The translations under genes were made by a program, and so were the position numbers. This document shows positions 1 to 13,500 of a stretch of DNA of 64,000 nucleotides, piece by piece (the first letter of the stretch is position 1; the number at the start of each line of letters is the position of its first letter). The notes beneath the pieces are model-generated. The model was given only the letters and a program-made list of their open reading frames with translations. It was not told where the DNA came from and did no database searches. The stretch is from Apostichopus japonicus (Eukaryota > Echinodermata > Holothuroidea > Aspidochirotida > Stichopodidae), in the NCBI RefSeq assembly GCF_037975245.1, contig NC_092568.1, positions 10,317,501 through 10,381,500 of the forward strand. Direction: 5' to 3'.

Positions 1-360
1 ATTGAACACGATGACACACACGCACACAAAAAATTGAAGATAAGGTGGTGAATTTCATACTTAATATGTAAAGTCCATTGTTTTTAGGAAGAGATCAAAT
101 ATCAATTGAATTCAAAAAAGAGGTAAAAGTCTGAAAACATTGTTCACATAATAACTCCAAATAAAAGCTTAAATGAACTTAACACCCACACTTTGAAGCT
201 ACCCTATAGTAAGAGAATGCTATTGGTTTTATTGAGGTCAAAGTCTGAAAAACCTTGTAGAGACAATAATTCTTGAATGAACATCATACTTTGTAGAGTT
301 ACCTTAGTTGTGGGTACAAAGACACATCCTTTTGTGTAAAGATAAAAGATCAACAGAGGT
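1..360 (+). repeat. Modular AGGTCA-rich interspersed repeat, edge copy
   Basis: Diverged units carry the phrase GTCAAAGTCTGAAAAACCTTGT (two parts: GTCAAAGTCTG and AAAAACCTTGT), followed by an 'ataactc' and a 'catactt..tatgt' segment. The same order of words recurs near 14450, 42240-42760, 47290-47480 (reverse), 60300-60500 and 61830-62055. No coding potential is visible. The copy starts at or before the window edge. Confidence 0.5.
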
Positions 361-1351
361 GAAAATAATGAGAATTTATAATTAATATGTTAATTTCAAA
401 GCATGTAACTCAACTTTGGACACTGTATGTCGGTCCACTTTGTTGCCTGCGGAAGTCAAGAGAGGAAGTTTCAAGTCTGAAATGAATTGTAAACATGTTA
501 AAGGCCAAGCTTGGATCAGCTTCATACTTGACATCAATGGAGAGAGCGACTTCACTATTGTGCAATATTCATTGAGAAATTTGCTAGCACACTTGTGAGT
601 TGGGCTTACTCCGTTGCCATGGTAAAATTAAGAAACGTCCAACGGTTTTGTGTGTCGTAATTGTTACGGGCACCACAGTGGACCCATAGACTACACAATA
701 TTAACATGTTTACTGCAGACTGTTTACACCCGTAACAAAAACAGGCTAAGAAGTTGAACAAGGCATGGCACAGATACGTAACGGCAGCCATTGGAATTCC
801 TCCGATGGTTTGGAATATTTACCTAGCAAGTATAATGTATGCTAAGACTGGTCACTACAGATCCCAACTTGGAATCAGTCTGTTGAACTCACAGCTGGAT
901 AGCTTGGTTATTTTAAATAACACACCATGATTCAAACTTGTCATTCTGAGGGAGTACGATTAGTAACTTTCTCAAATGCCGCATATTTCTTTGCTCATGA
1001 GAAAGTTGTTGATAATTTCTTGTCAGTGTTTACATTTCTCGGTTTCAATCTCCTGCAAATTAAATAGAAAGTGAATTTATGTTCATGCTCCTAGAGAACT
1101 ATATGAGTAACCATAGAAACAAGGTAGAGTTCTGACATTAACCAATGATACAATGATTAAATATCAATCTAAGAAACATCAGATGATATTACTACTATAT
1201 ATAGACATTTAATTTTTGATGCTGTTTAAGGTGTTTGTTTGATCTGAATTTGCCAACTGCTTTTCTCATTTTCTCATTTTGACAAAAACTTCTTCCTGTT
1301 GCCTCTGTTTTTCTATGCATACAGGTAATAGAATGTCTGTCCAGGAGGCCA
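361..1351. other. Non-coding flank, nothing recognised
   Basis: Only short random ORFs (the longest about 60 codons) occur and none has convincing composition or flanking splice sites. I see no RNA gene or repeat with clear ends. Confidence 0.5.
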
Positions 1352-1960
1352 TTCAACATCCATTTCTGGCCCCAGAGATTGCAATTGGTTTCTTCCTGTC
1401 CAGTGACCAAGGTATAGTAGAGACACCTTAACAGAAACGACAGATGTATGTACATTGTTGAGAAGGGAGTGGTGATGGAAGTAAGGGTAGGGATAGTTGT
1501 AGAGTAGGGATAAGGGGGGGGGATGGTGGAGTTGGCATAGGGAAATAAGTTGATATATAAATTCAACATTCATTTCTGGCCCCAGAGATAGCAATTGGTT
1601 TCTTCCTGTCCAGTGACCAAGGTATAGTAGAGATATCTTAAACAGAAATGAAAGATGTATGTACACTGTTGAGAAGGGAGTGGGGATGGAAGTAAGGGTA
1701 CAGATGGTTGTGGAGCAGAGATGAGGTGGGAGGAGGTGAGGGGTGGTGGGGTGGGGGGGTTGAGTTGGTGTAGGGAATGAAGATGATGGGGAAGTTCAAC
1801 ATCCATTTCTGGATCCAGCAATATCAATTGTTTATTTTCCTTTCCAGTGTCTGAGTTATAGTAGGGACATGTTAACAGATATGACAGAATTGAGAGAGGG
1901 AGTAAGGACAGGAAGAGGAAGGATGGGAATGATGGGTGTATGGGAGGAGGATAATAGTGA
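1352..1960. repeat. Long-unit tandem repeat, three units
   Basis: Three head-to-tail units each open with 'ttcaacatccatttctgg' or a one-base variant, at 1352, 1562 and 1795. Units 1 and 2 (210 and 233 bp) share 'cagtgaccaaggtatagtag' almost perfectly and differ mainly in a purine-rich stretch. Unit 3 is more diverged and fades after about 1960. The minus-strand ORFs of 117-144 codons here arise from the repeat and its low-complexity C/T-rich strand, so I do not call a gene. Confidence 0.75.
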
Positions 1961-3963
1961 CATGCCACCTGATATGTGATGACCGTTGTATCAATACAAG
2001 ACATTTATCACAGGATTTAGAATAGCCTTTTAAAGGCACATTTTTGATAAAAAAAACAGTTAAACTTCATTGATATTTATCAAAACACCCAACAAGAAAT
2101 ATGTGTGAAGTACATTTGCTTGTGAGTTTCCCGCATGTGTAATTAAGGCACTTTTAAATAATGTCTATAGTCAAGACTACTCTTCGACAGGTTTTATGCC
2201 TGAAACATCCTGGAAGTCCCTATGTCAAACACGGGGTACCAGTTTGCGTCGGAGCAATAGTTGTCTTTCGAGGTGTGATGTCATGCACCTTCTCGCTCGA
2301 GTAAACCACCTGTTAATAAATTAATCCCAAGGTTAAACAGTATCTGGATCATATCCTATTTAATAAATAATCTATAACAAGTCACTTCAAAGTGTCGGAC
2401 TTGTAGCAATTTCTCCTTTGAGAGGACAGCCATTTGGGAATAGTTCTTAGCGGCATTAATCAGCGAATTTCATTTTGTCAGTATTCTTGCAAATTAACAT
2501 TTCAATTTTTAATTTCACGATCAGTTTTTACATTTCCCGTTTAACTTACGAAAATTAGCTTTTAGTTTGGAATGACTGTTATCGAGTGAAACTGCCACAA
2601 AATTTCAGACGTGATTTCTTAGGAACACACCGACGTCAAGTTTTTTCTTTTTTTGCAGTTTTATGTTTCACCACATATAGTTGACCTTGCATGGTATATG
2701 GGGTCAACTAATAATGCCTTTAAAGGTTGGGAAGTTTACTAATATATGTATGAATGTGGTGTATCCATTTGCAATGATGCATCCCAGTTTTGAAGTCAAA
2801 GGTCGGATGCTAACTTTAACAAAGGGAACAAGACAGCAGTTTAATCTGGTGCCATCCTGTATGACATCACCTCTTTGCTTTAATAATGTTCTCTCTTCAT
2901 ATAAAATGTATCAACTTCAGCAGTTTTTAATTCAAAAAAACAAACTGTAAATGAGGAAATCAAATGCAAATAATCACCCGGATGCTTTATAGAATATGTA
3001 CGTGCCTCTTTCATCAATCAGAAATAAATTTTGACTTTCAGGACTATCCTTTTAATATTAAATTTGTTATCTTAACACAGTCACGCTAACAGTTGTCAAG
3101 TCATGGTCAGAAGCCATCAGTCGTTACTTAGTAGATTTTAACAGTTGAGGATTATAATAAGGGTTCGAAGTTACTCATTAGTTGTTATGTCTCGGAAAGA
3201 CTAATTTATTGACGGAGGGTCGCCGAGCAGTGGTGTATTTGGCCGTCCAATGAGTTTTGATTACACCTTTTCTCGCCGTTTGTCACCTTTTAATAGTGTT
3301 TGGTCACGATACGGGACTCGATGTGGAAGAAGAACCATCTGTAAATAAATAATGAGACAGGGTAGAAATAGTTGCTGGCTGATTTCCTTTTATTTAATAT
3401 TGATTACGAGTTGATTAAACAGGATGATCGAAGTAGTGAAGAAGTCGATATAGTTCGAATTAGACATGAAGAAAGCAGCGATGAATTTTAACGATTTACA
3501 ATCGTTGAATTAATCTTTTTTTAGAGGAGACAGTTTTAGCATTTTTATTGGAAGTCATACAAAGGTTTTGTACAAGATTGTCAGCGCATAGATACGAGTG
3601 AGGGCGGCATTTGAGAATGTGAAACGTTGCTGTTTAGAGGGGACAGAAAGGTATTGAAAAGGAAAAAAAGAGCTGCAGCAGCTGTAAAATCCTCTGCAGC
3701 AAGGCTGAATCGATATCAAATAATACAGATATCTGGCCAGACTAGCATTGCCTATTGTGTGAAACTGCAGGGCACAAGGTACCATAAAGTCCCCCTCTGT
3801 GTTCCACTTTCGACTCGGTGCCTGAAGGAACTTAGTAACCCATAGGTAATTTTAAACGATAAATGATGGATTTAGCTACCAGCTCGTAGCGTAGTTCTGT
3901 TGATCGGTTGAAATTTCAGAGACTGAAATGTAATGTCTGGTGGATCATTTACATGTTGTAAGT
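1961..3963. other. Non-coding flank, possible unfound 5' exons
   Basis: The downstream gene has an acceptor at 5237-5238 and therefore needs at least one earlier exon, coding or UTR. I could not identify it here with confidence. The 60-90 codon ORFs at 2681-2950 and 3627-3845 show no recognisable protein. Confidence 0.35.
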
Positions 3964-4347
3964 CTGGGGTTCCCTTAAACTGGGGTGCATGGACCCCCAG
4001 GGGGTGTGTGAGTCCATCCCAGGGAGTTTGTGAGATATTTCTGAAAGTCAAAACTAGAGTACTTTATGTTGAACTAAAATCTGATATATCATATAATTTA
4101 GTAATGTACAAAATTTGTACCTATTGACAAACTCTTTTCGCGTTCCATATGCATATGTTGCCGCAGTAGTACCATACAGTGCGTTTTTCATTACATTATT
4201 ACACTATGAAATTAATCTTGTACAAATCACTGTTATGCGTATTAGAGTATAATAATGACTCAGATCGTGTCTCGAAAATTTGGGGGTTCGTGGACAACTC
4301 TGACATCCACAGGGGGTTCGTGGGGGGCTAAAGTAAGGGAAACCTTG
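3964..4347. mobile_element. Non-autonomous hAT-type element (MITE), 384 bp
   Basis: The element is flanked by a perfect 8-bp target site duplication, TTGTAAGT, at 3956-3963 and 4348-4355. Its ends are imperfect inverted repeats: the left starts CTGGGGTTCCCTTA and the right, read on the other strand, starts CAAGGTTTCCCTTA. Subterminal G-rich and C-rich segments ('acccccagggggtg' and 'gggggttcgtgggggg') are also roughly inverted. Eight-bp duplications and short C-A/T-GGG ends are typical of hAT elements. It has no transposase ORF and must have been mobilised in trans. Confidence 0.85.
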
Positions 4348-4355
4348 TTGTAAGT

Positions 4356-5238
4356 TGTGTTTACCTCTCACTAAGTAATTTGATCACAGCTAAAGCATCA
4401 TTCAAAAAAGTTGATCCTTGTAATTGTGGTGTCTTTTCAAAGTTCATCAGTCAGGCAGGCTCTATGTGATTATTTAGCACTGCACTGTTCCAAATTAAAA
4501 TGAATTTCAGTATTTCATATCTTAGCAATGTAGCAATTAAAAAAAGGAATACATTCTAAGTTCTTATACATCCACTGTATTTTGCTAGCTATAATCAGTC
4601 ATTAGTCTTTTCAAAGAAAGCACACAGGAATGGAGGTCTTTTGAAAGCTCCATAGGAAAGCATGGTTCAAAAATGTTCTTCTCTCCAAATGGCTTGCCCA
4701 GATTCTCAGCAACCTAGATTTAAACAAATCAATTTTGTGGGAAATTTGGTGCGAGCTCATCTTGAGCATGTTATGGTGAAAGCGTCACACTAGGTACCGG
4801 ACAATTGTACTGAAAGGTATGAATGTACACTAAAAGTTTGTTCATAACGACTGGCTAGCAGGGGGGGTGGGGGATGGGGGGTCATGTTAATAGAATATTC
4901 AAGAGGAGGAAATCTGTCTAGAGATTATTTTTTGAAATTCAGAAAATGCTCCTTTCTCTCCCAGAAATGCTAATCAATGTTGTCTCATAGCTGTTATTGT
5001 TGTTGTGGATCTTTTCATTTCTTCAGTGATGTACTGTATAGAAACCTTGAACAGTCAAGGAGACAAAAGAGGGTGGTATGATATGTCACCACGAATGCAA
5101 AAATCTTTAGATATGTTTTTCATATTTGAACAAAGATGTAGTGTGTCAATGAATGGGGTGGCATTTTAGTGAGAGTGACAACAACATGGTCGTAATTAAT
5201 TTGCCTTCGTTTTTTCTTTGTCTTTCATGTTGCTCCAG
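4356..5238. other. Intron or 5' flank of the downstream gene
   Basis: No coding exon recognised. A pyrimidine-rich stretch ending 'gttgctccag' forms the acceptor at 5237-5238. A short G-run lies near 4861-4880. Confidence 0.5.
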
Positions 5239-7583
5239 CCATCAACCGTTGCTATTCTCAGGGTATCAGCCTCCAGCCATCGCAGTATAACTATTCCCCG
5301 TACGTATCCAAGATGTTAAAGAGCAAGAACAGTATTCAATTACTGAGGAACGGGACGGGCTCAGAGTGCAATACGGACAAAATGAAGAGAGCCGTGGCTG
5401 AAGTGCCACCGCTCGTAAGAGCATCTGTGAAGGGAAAGGAAGTGACCGACAGTCATGTGACCACAGGTGAATTGACCAGCTGGAAATCTGAAGTCTCATC
5501 TGATTTGGGAAAAGAGGAAGGAGAAGAGAAGAGTTCATGCCCGGAGAACCGACGGGGGAAGTCAGGAACGAGCCAACCGCAGATATCTGTCGCAGGATTG
5601 ACAGATGAAGAGAGACTAGAATTACCACTGATAGAGGGCTTAAGAGAAGGATCTTATGATTATGATGGAATTAAACAAATTGGTTTGGAAGATGACAATG
5701 ATTATGATGGAATTAAATATATTGGTTTGGAAGATGAGAATGTGAAACTAGCAGCACATGAAACGGATGGAACCAGACACACCAGTCGAACAGAATGTGA
5801 CACTGATCATGGAAATAAGACAAAAGCTGTCCGACCAGGGAAGGGAAGAGGACCAGGAAAGGGACGAAGACCAGGGGAGGGAAGAGGACCACTGGAGGGT
5901 AGAGGGCCAGGGGAGGGGAGGGGAACAGGGGAAGGACGAGGGCCAGGGGAGGGACGAGGATCAGGCGACGGAAGAGCATCAGGAGAGGGAAAAGGACCAG
6001 GGGAGGGAAGGGGACCAGGGGAGGGAAGGGGACCAGGGGAGGGAAGGGGACCAGGGGAGGGACAAGGACCAGTGAAGGGGAGAGGACCAGGGGAAGGACT
6101 AGAATCAGGGAAGGGGCGAGGACCAGGGGAGGGAAGAGACACAAAGCATGAGAAAGTAAAGGTGCAGCCGTGCGACAAAAGTAAACGTCAGAGAAAACGA
6201 GTCAACAACGAAAGGTATTGGGAAGTTGATGGCCCTGTCATCGGAGAGGATGGTGTTCCTAATACCGGGAAAGTCACAGCCCCCTCTACAAGGAAAAGTA
6301 AAAGTTCCGTTGCTTCGGAATTTGTGGGCTCTGAAAATGTAGCAGTTAGGAGTCCTGATAATAAAACCGTTGTTAAGACTACAAGGAAAGAGGGGGGTCG
6401 GCAAAAGAAGATTATTAAGGATTTGGGACAGAAGCAGACGATTGGATTAAATGAATCACAGGAAGGGTTTGAATCCTGTTATGATATTGAAGAGTTGGAT
6501 GATGAGAACAGAGCGAGGATACCGAATCAGACTCACCTTGAGGAGACCATCGATGCTAGCAGAGGAGGAGGATTGGCATCAGGCAAAAGAGGAAAAGAAT
6601 TGTCAGAGGAGAGAACTATGAAAAGAAGTAGTAGGCTGACAGATCTCCATGACGATGAACAAGATTGTAGTCCGCATGCATCACCCACATGTGGTGGAAG
6701 AAAATCAGAAAGAATAAACAGAATAAAAGGGAAAAAGAAGATCAGGAAGAGAGAATCGAAAAGCTTAGCGACAAGAAGTAAAAACCAACCGAGGAAAAAT
6801 ACGGCTCGTACAAGGGAAACTTGCAACGATGACCACAATGAGAGTGACAGCTCCATTCCATCGGATATCGACTTGTCAGGAAAGAAAAGACTCGCTTGGG
6901 AAGTCTACGACCAAATGGAGGCCACCGAACTAAACGATTCACTATCGGACGGGGAGAGACAGGTCAGGTCATTTGTGAGAAAGTCCGATTCTATCGATGA
7001 TGAAAGCGAATGGACATCAGATCAAAGCATCATTTCACACAGTTCAAAACATTTCAGGGAGAAAACTCATTCAAAGAAAGAACAGGGAGAAAAATTGGAG
7101 CTGTGGCCGAGTGTACAGGAGGAAACAAAAGATGGAAGTTTGGACAGGTCAGGGTCAAATGTCAAGAAGTCAAAGAAGAGGCCAGTAACAAAATCTACTA
7201 ATGCACAAAAAGGTGATAATTTGATAAAGAAGAAGCATCTGGCAAAGAGGAAACCTATGCAGAAAACAAATGCTACGGAGACAGTCGCTGGAAGAAAACA
7301 GTCGGAAAAGATTAATCGCATTCAGAGAGAGGGACCAGAAATGGACTCTTTAGGTCTCAGTAGGGGAAAAGTTAGCAGGAGGGATATACTTAAAACATCC
7401 TGTGCAACCGATTCCCTCGAATCAGATTCCTCGGGTCCTACGTTCGGTGTCATCGCGGAGGGCTACTCAGGTAGCGACGATGAATGGAAGGAAGTAAAAT
7501 CTCCTAAAAGTAAGAGGAGGAAGTCGGATAAAAATGTTGAGAAGGGACGGATGAGCAGTAGCGGCCGAAAACCTAAGTCTTTG
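5239..7583 (+). CDS. Unknown gene, long exon
   Basis: The acceptor is 'ttgctccag' before 5239 and the donor is TTG|GTAAGT at 7584. The frame is open from the acceptor through a Met codon at 5313 to the donor. The upstream residues (INRCYSQGISLQPSQYNY..) read like coding sequence, so 5313 may be internal. The first two bases complete a codon begun in an unseen exon. Length is 2345 nt, unusually large for an internal exon. Confidence 0.75.
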
Positions 7584-10500
7584 GTAAGTTTTATGAAGCT
7601 GTGCCGATGATAAACGTCTCTCTTTTCAAGCAGATATTGTAAAAACAATGTAGGCAATTATTTAAAGAGTAATTATAACTAAGTATAAGATTTAAGTCGG
7701 CCAACTATAAAGATGCCTTCATAGATTTTCACACCAAGTGTGAATAATTAACATTGATTTGTGATTGGATTATTTTGATTCTCAATATATCTTTGCTCAG
7801 ACATCATTACTTATCCAAATGAAAAAAGAAAAAAATGCAAATATGAAAACTTCAAACTTTTCACCTTTAACTTCAAATTTGAAACAACCATGTTAATTCG
7901 ACTTCAATGTTTAAGGTTTTAATAAGTAAGAATATCATCAGTAAATTTGTCAAACTCAAGTTTGAAAAAGACCCATTCCTCCAGAATGTGCTAGAAACTC
8001 CAATAGGGTTACCTATAGGCTTGAAAGTAAGGTTTTCTCATTCCGGAAACCAAACACAGATTCTCTGAGAACCAGAAAGTTGTGACATTTCTGGAGCAAT
8101 TGAGAAGCTAGTCTGGAGCTATTTCTAAATGCTAACTTGTCACCAGTTTTAGCTTCTTAGATCCTCTTCTGGAAAGCTCACATTTATACATTGTTGCAAC
8201 ATATCCTCAAATTTTTAAAAAAATGCAGGAAAGTTGATAGTTTTGATAGGCAAACAATGTAGTGCTGACCAATGCTGATCTTTCCCCGTTGGTGCTACAG
8301 CCATTATCAGATGAAGAGCACAAGGAGTCCCAGACTATTATCAAGCCCTGCATGGTCACAGGCATTACTAGGTGAAGACTTTAGAACAGGACTTTGAAAA
8401 GTTTTATCAATCAGCTTTCTTGATCGTGATAAATCTTTGAATGATATTTGTAAACCCATAGACAGATATCATTGATTATTAAGTGGGGGGTACTCATGCA
8501 ACTATTAGATGATAACACACTCTGCTATGATCTGAAGTGTGGATGGGCGACTGCAAATTATTTGTCATCCTTCTCTCTGCAGATGGAGTCTAGCGACATC
8601 CAAGCAAGTGATTCTCTGTGGGAAGCTGCCGATGATGCAAACCCGATGTCATCACAAGAACTCTCGGACATGTCATCTGATAGAGATGATGAGGAAGATG
8701 TAAGTAAACCCCCCTCCCTGCTCCCCCCTCCCCCCCAAAAAAATTCACCCAACCCCCAACATATGAGAACATAACTTTTCAGTGTTACTTTTCTATCATT
8801 AAAAGTTCATGAGGGGCTCTTATTGACAATGAAGATCTATCTAATTGCTATGGCACTGAATTCTTGTAGGGCTCAATGAAACCATCAGCAATGATATAAA
8901 AAAAAATATTTGATATATTGTAGGCCATTGAAACACCACTGTCAATCATCAAAGTTGTTATTTGATATTTTTGCTAAGTGACCATTTGAGCACGACAGGC
9001 TGAAAAAGTGACCAAGTTTAATACTGGACAAGTAAACCATTACTTCAGTAATACTCATTTCTAAGTAATACAAAACTCAAATGAAAGACATAAAACTGTT
9101 ATTGCTTTACAAAACAAGTTTACAGTACAGAGTACAGACCCTTATGAAAAATTGTTTGGAAATAGGAAAACTGATGCATAGCAGAACTCAATAGCTTCCA
9201 TCTGCCCCTCCAGCTCCCCTTCCCTGCATCCCCTTCCCCTCTTTCTTCTTCCCTGCATCCCCCCATCTTTTCATCTCCTCGGCATCCTCCCCCCCCCCCC
9301 CGATCTTTTTTCTTCCCTGCATCCCTCACAGTCTTTCTCATAGGATAGGATTCAATTCTCATTATTACCTTGAAATTCTCTTCACCAAGAAAGATGATGT
9401 AATATCTCAGTCCATATAAGGTGATAACTAATGGATGTTTCTAGTTTGGTTCTACCTAGTCCAGACTGGATTGATTGCAGTCCCCAGGGGTTTCCCTTAC
9501 CATGAGACTTGAGGGTTCAGGAGAGACTTTTCATGAATGATTCATAGCTCCCTGATGAGTACTTTCAGTCTTATCTTCTTCTTTGTTTTTCCTTCTATGT
9601 AATCTCTCTCTCTCTCTCTGTTACCATTGCATAAATTCTCCCATTTCCTGACCTATTTTTAAAACTGTGTAAACTTTGTAAAGCCAGGTAAATGGCGGAC
9701 ATAATTACTATCTAAAGGCAGGTGGATCTTTTTACATCGGGTTTCGCTTTTGCTCTTTGACTGTCACAGTTTGTTTGGCCATCTGCATTGATAACCGGGC
9801 AATTACCAGACAATCGCTTCCAGAATACCTCATTAGCGGCACAATTGCTATTTGGGTTAATAGCTCCCCGTGTAGACAGATGTGGCTATAACTCCGAGGG
9901 GTATAATGCAATTTATCAATCATGGACACCTATCGCCGAGGGTTGTCCACTTCTTGTAATAATATCTCATCTTTGACAGGAACCTTATCTTTGTTTGTCT
10001 TTATTTTCTTCTTCTTTTTTTTTACCTTTTACTTTTGTTTCATTTTCTTCCTATTTCCCTCCCCCCCTCTTTTCTTTTTTTCTGTTTTTCTTGTTGTATG
10101 TGATAAATGAATCCGCAGCTATCCATGGGCTGTTCTAGTTTCCCTTATATACTTCTTATGAACTTTCATTTGTCCCTTGGCTTTTGTGATTAGTTACCAT
10201 TCCCCAGAGATTTTCACCACCCGTCTTTTAACAGTTGTGACAATAAATGATGCGCCGAAGAATTTATTTTTCTTAATCATTAAACACATTGAAAACTTAA
10301 ATCCGTTTAGTTTGGCTTAATATTGTTTTAATATTGGTTTAATATTGGTTTAATATTTGTTTTAATAATGTTTTAATATTGTTTCAGTATTTGTTTAATG
10401 TTGTTTAATATTTCATGCTTGGCCTGTGACTAGGTTTTCAAAGGGTTGCAGTTGAGAGGGGGGAGGGGGTGGGGAGAGTAAAGGCTATGTGAATGTCAAT

Positions 10501-13500
10501 AAGGTACATCAATTTTTTCCTGAGTGGTACATGAGCAGGGGTAATTTTCCAAGTCGTGTTATACTTGAAAAAGGACTTTGGCCGGCCTTCTTCCAATCCC
10601 CTCTGCCTTGAATTGCCGAGAAAAGTTATTATTTAGCATATCAGGGTTATAAATTTATAGCAACCATCGAGCAGTATGGAAGAAAGTCTTGACCGAGACT
10701 AGATTTCACGTAGCAGTGAGTGATAATCTTCTCTGGAAGAAATAGCAATTTAAGTGAATTATTTGACCCAATTTCCAGTACCCTGTTTTTTTTTGCCTCC
10801 TATGCGTGAGTTTCACAATATATCAACTCTCCTACGAAATTAAAAATTGTCTGTGGATTTTGAACTATTTCAGTAAAAAAACTAAAAAACTGAGCAAGCT
10901 AGAAGAAGCAGTTTAAAGATTGTAGTAGTGGACACTATTATTGAAAACTTGTTTTCCTTTACATGTGTTTTTGTAATTGGTGTATGAACAGGTGTGTCCT
11001 GTCTGTTTCTTGATGTCATTTTAATATTCGAATCGAGAAATATGAGGGTAGCTATTATCTCCAAGTCACGGGATATTTTTCTTTCTTTACACTCACAGAT
11101 GGTCTTGCTACTGTGAGGAAGTTCTCTTGACGAGCCATTAAAACAAGGGTGATACTTACTGGCGATATGCAGCTGTTTTACACACACCAAATACAAATGG
11201 AACATTTACCTTTCGAAAGGCATTTGTAAAGGCAGATATATTGGCATCATTATTGCATCAAAGTCGTTCAACAAAGCAATTTACTTTGGCCCTTGCTTCA
11301 CGTGCCGTTCACGTCATAGTCAGCAGTTATTTTTACGATGTTTAAGCGACTGAAAATGTGGGAGAAACTAGCAAGGGCTTATGGATTACAACTTACAGGT
11401 CGGGTGGCTCCCAATTCAACGTTTTGACTCAAATCTGGAATGTTTTCAATTTAGAAAGTCATTTCAGATGGAAAACAGATTGCTCTTGGATGAAAAACCC
11501 ACCTTACTATGAACCTGGAACCTCTCGATTGCTAAGCCGCATTGCTTCAAATGCCACCGCCTTTATCCACTCGGCTCTAACACTCTTTAAGTCTATTATG
11601 TTTAACCCTTGTTCGGTGTAAATCAGTTCAACACAACTGTTTAACTCAGCTAATTACAACAAAACATCAATCAAAAGCCTTGGTATTCCATAAAATTTTG
11701 TGCTCAGTGACCTCACTTTTCACCTTGATCTCTTGGCGACCCTTCAGTGAAGGATGTTGTGGCCCAGAGAATGGGTCTACGGGTATGGGGTCTACTGGTA
11801 TGGGGTCTACGGGTATGGGTTATATGTGTATGGGTCTACGGGAATGGGTGTACGGGTATGGGGTCTACGGGTATTGGGTTGACTGGTATGGGGTCTACTG
11901 TTGTGTGGGTCTATGGGTGTGGGGTCTACGGGTATGGGTTCTACCGGTATGGTGTCTACCGGTATGGGTTCTACGGGTATGGGGTCTACTGGTATGTATT
12001 CTATGGGCATCGGGTCTACCAGGTGTGGGGTTCTACGGGTGTGGGGGTCTACGGGTATGGGGGTCTACCGGTATGGGGTCTACGGGTATGGGGTATCTCT
12101 TTGAGAAATTTTCATATGATTAATGGTGCTTAGTAGCAACATTGTGTTATATTTTGAAACTTTTGAAGAAATTAATGTTCAAAACCTTTTACATTTCTTA
12201 CTCTTTTTACATGTCAACAGTAATAGGTTTTCTTCCAAAGTTTTGGCGACCTTCAAAGGACATTCAATAAAGCAAGAAAAGTCAGAATAATACAACATCA
12301 ATGTTCAACCAAAGAAATATAGGAATAAGATAATTATAGATATTCAACCCTTCAAGTAGAGTGAAGAGTGTTGTGCTCAAGTGGACTTGTGATCTAAGGC
12401 TTGCAGGTTCGAGCCCTGGCCAGATCATTACGTTGTGTCCTTGGTAAGGCACTTTATCTCCATTCCCTCTCTTATTCCAGGTGTATAAATTGGTGGACCT
12501 GTGAGATTTTGATTTGGGCACTGTTTAGCTGCTGCCATGTGGAGGGATTGTCTCTATGTTTGACAGGTAATCAATGACCAGGGTGATAATGGAGGACATT
12601 ATCGGTGGATAAGTTTGCACTTTATCATTAATTAGAGATGGATTATTACTTAATGTAAAGATTTCCAACAGAACTGACATTAACCATGCAAAAAACAGGG
12701 TTTCAGTATTAGTTTCTGATTTTAACTTACTTGATCTTTTTTATTAGCAGAATTTTAGCTGAATGAAATGAACACAGCCTGGATTTTAACTCCTATGTAT
12801 GATATTTACAATCTATCAATATGAAAAATGCAGGATTTTAATTGTCGGTTGCCTTGCAAAAGACCAGGTCTGTCAACCCCCCTCCCCCCCCAAAGGTTAA
12901 AACCTGGATTAAAAAAACTAGAGATTTCAGTCATATAAAACTCATGTATTAAACCAAAAATATCCACAACTCCATGCCAATTTGTTGTGCTTTGTTTCTA
13001 CCTGTTACTAGGGAATTGGCGGGTGAGTTTTTGAGACCCCACTTTTACCCCCACTATACAAAACTATGATCTGGATGTTGAAACCGTGAGGGTTGGCAGG
13101 TATGAAATTAGCTAACAGTATCAGGAATATACTGTCATTTATCAATTGAGTATGATTTTAATTTAATACCTAGGTCTACATATTTCTTATCATTCGAATG
13201 CCAAACACATTCATGTTTGGCAATGACATTGTTGTGGTGTGTAATAGGTAGTGTGATTTTTTTGAGACTGATTGAAACAGACCCTGATAGTTAAAACAGT
13301 CGACATAGTTGTTTGGAGTGCTACTACACAGTGCTACTCACTGTGCAAAGATATTTTTCAATAATATATTACCTTTTCATGCTAAGTTGATAGTGGGGTA
13401 GAGGGGGGGGAGGGAGTGGCGATTTTGCAATTCAATTTATATATAAAGGTGAAATATTTTGCTATAATTTAGAATTTTTATTGTCAATCAGTTTTCATTC

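Noticed and set aside
1195..2004. Minus-strand ORFs of 117-144 codons sharing a 'LGHWTGRNQL' phrase
   Set aside because: The shared phrase comes from the tandem DNA repeat. No start, splice or domain evidence.
5713..6178. Minus-strand Pro/Leu/Ser-rich ORFs of 123-143 codons
   Set aside because: They are antisense shadows of the GRGPGE minisatellite, whose 18-bp unit keeps every frame open.
5239..7583. Identification of the long exon as XPC
   Set aside because: Only the acidic-W motif is shared. The transglutaminase-like and beta-hairpin domains of XPC are absent and the frame ends soon after.
11680..12133. ORFs of 128-147 codons with GSTGM or YGYG repeats
   Set aside because: Artefact of a 15-bp tandem repeat. 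No splice sites or normal protein composition flank it.
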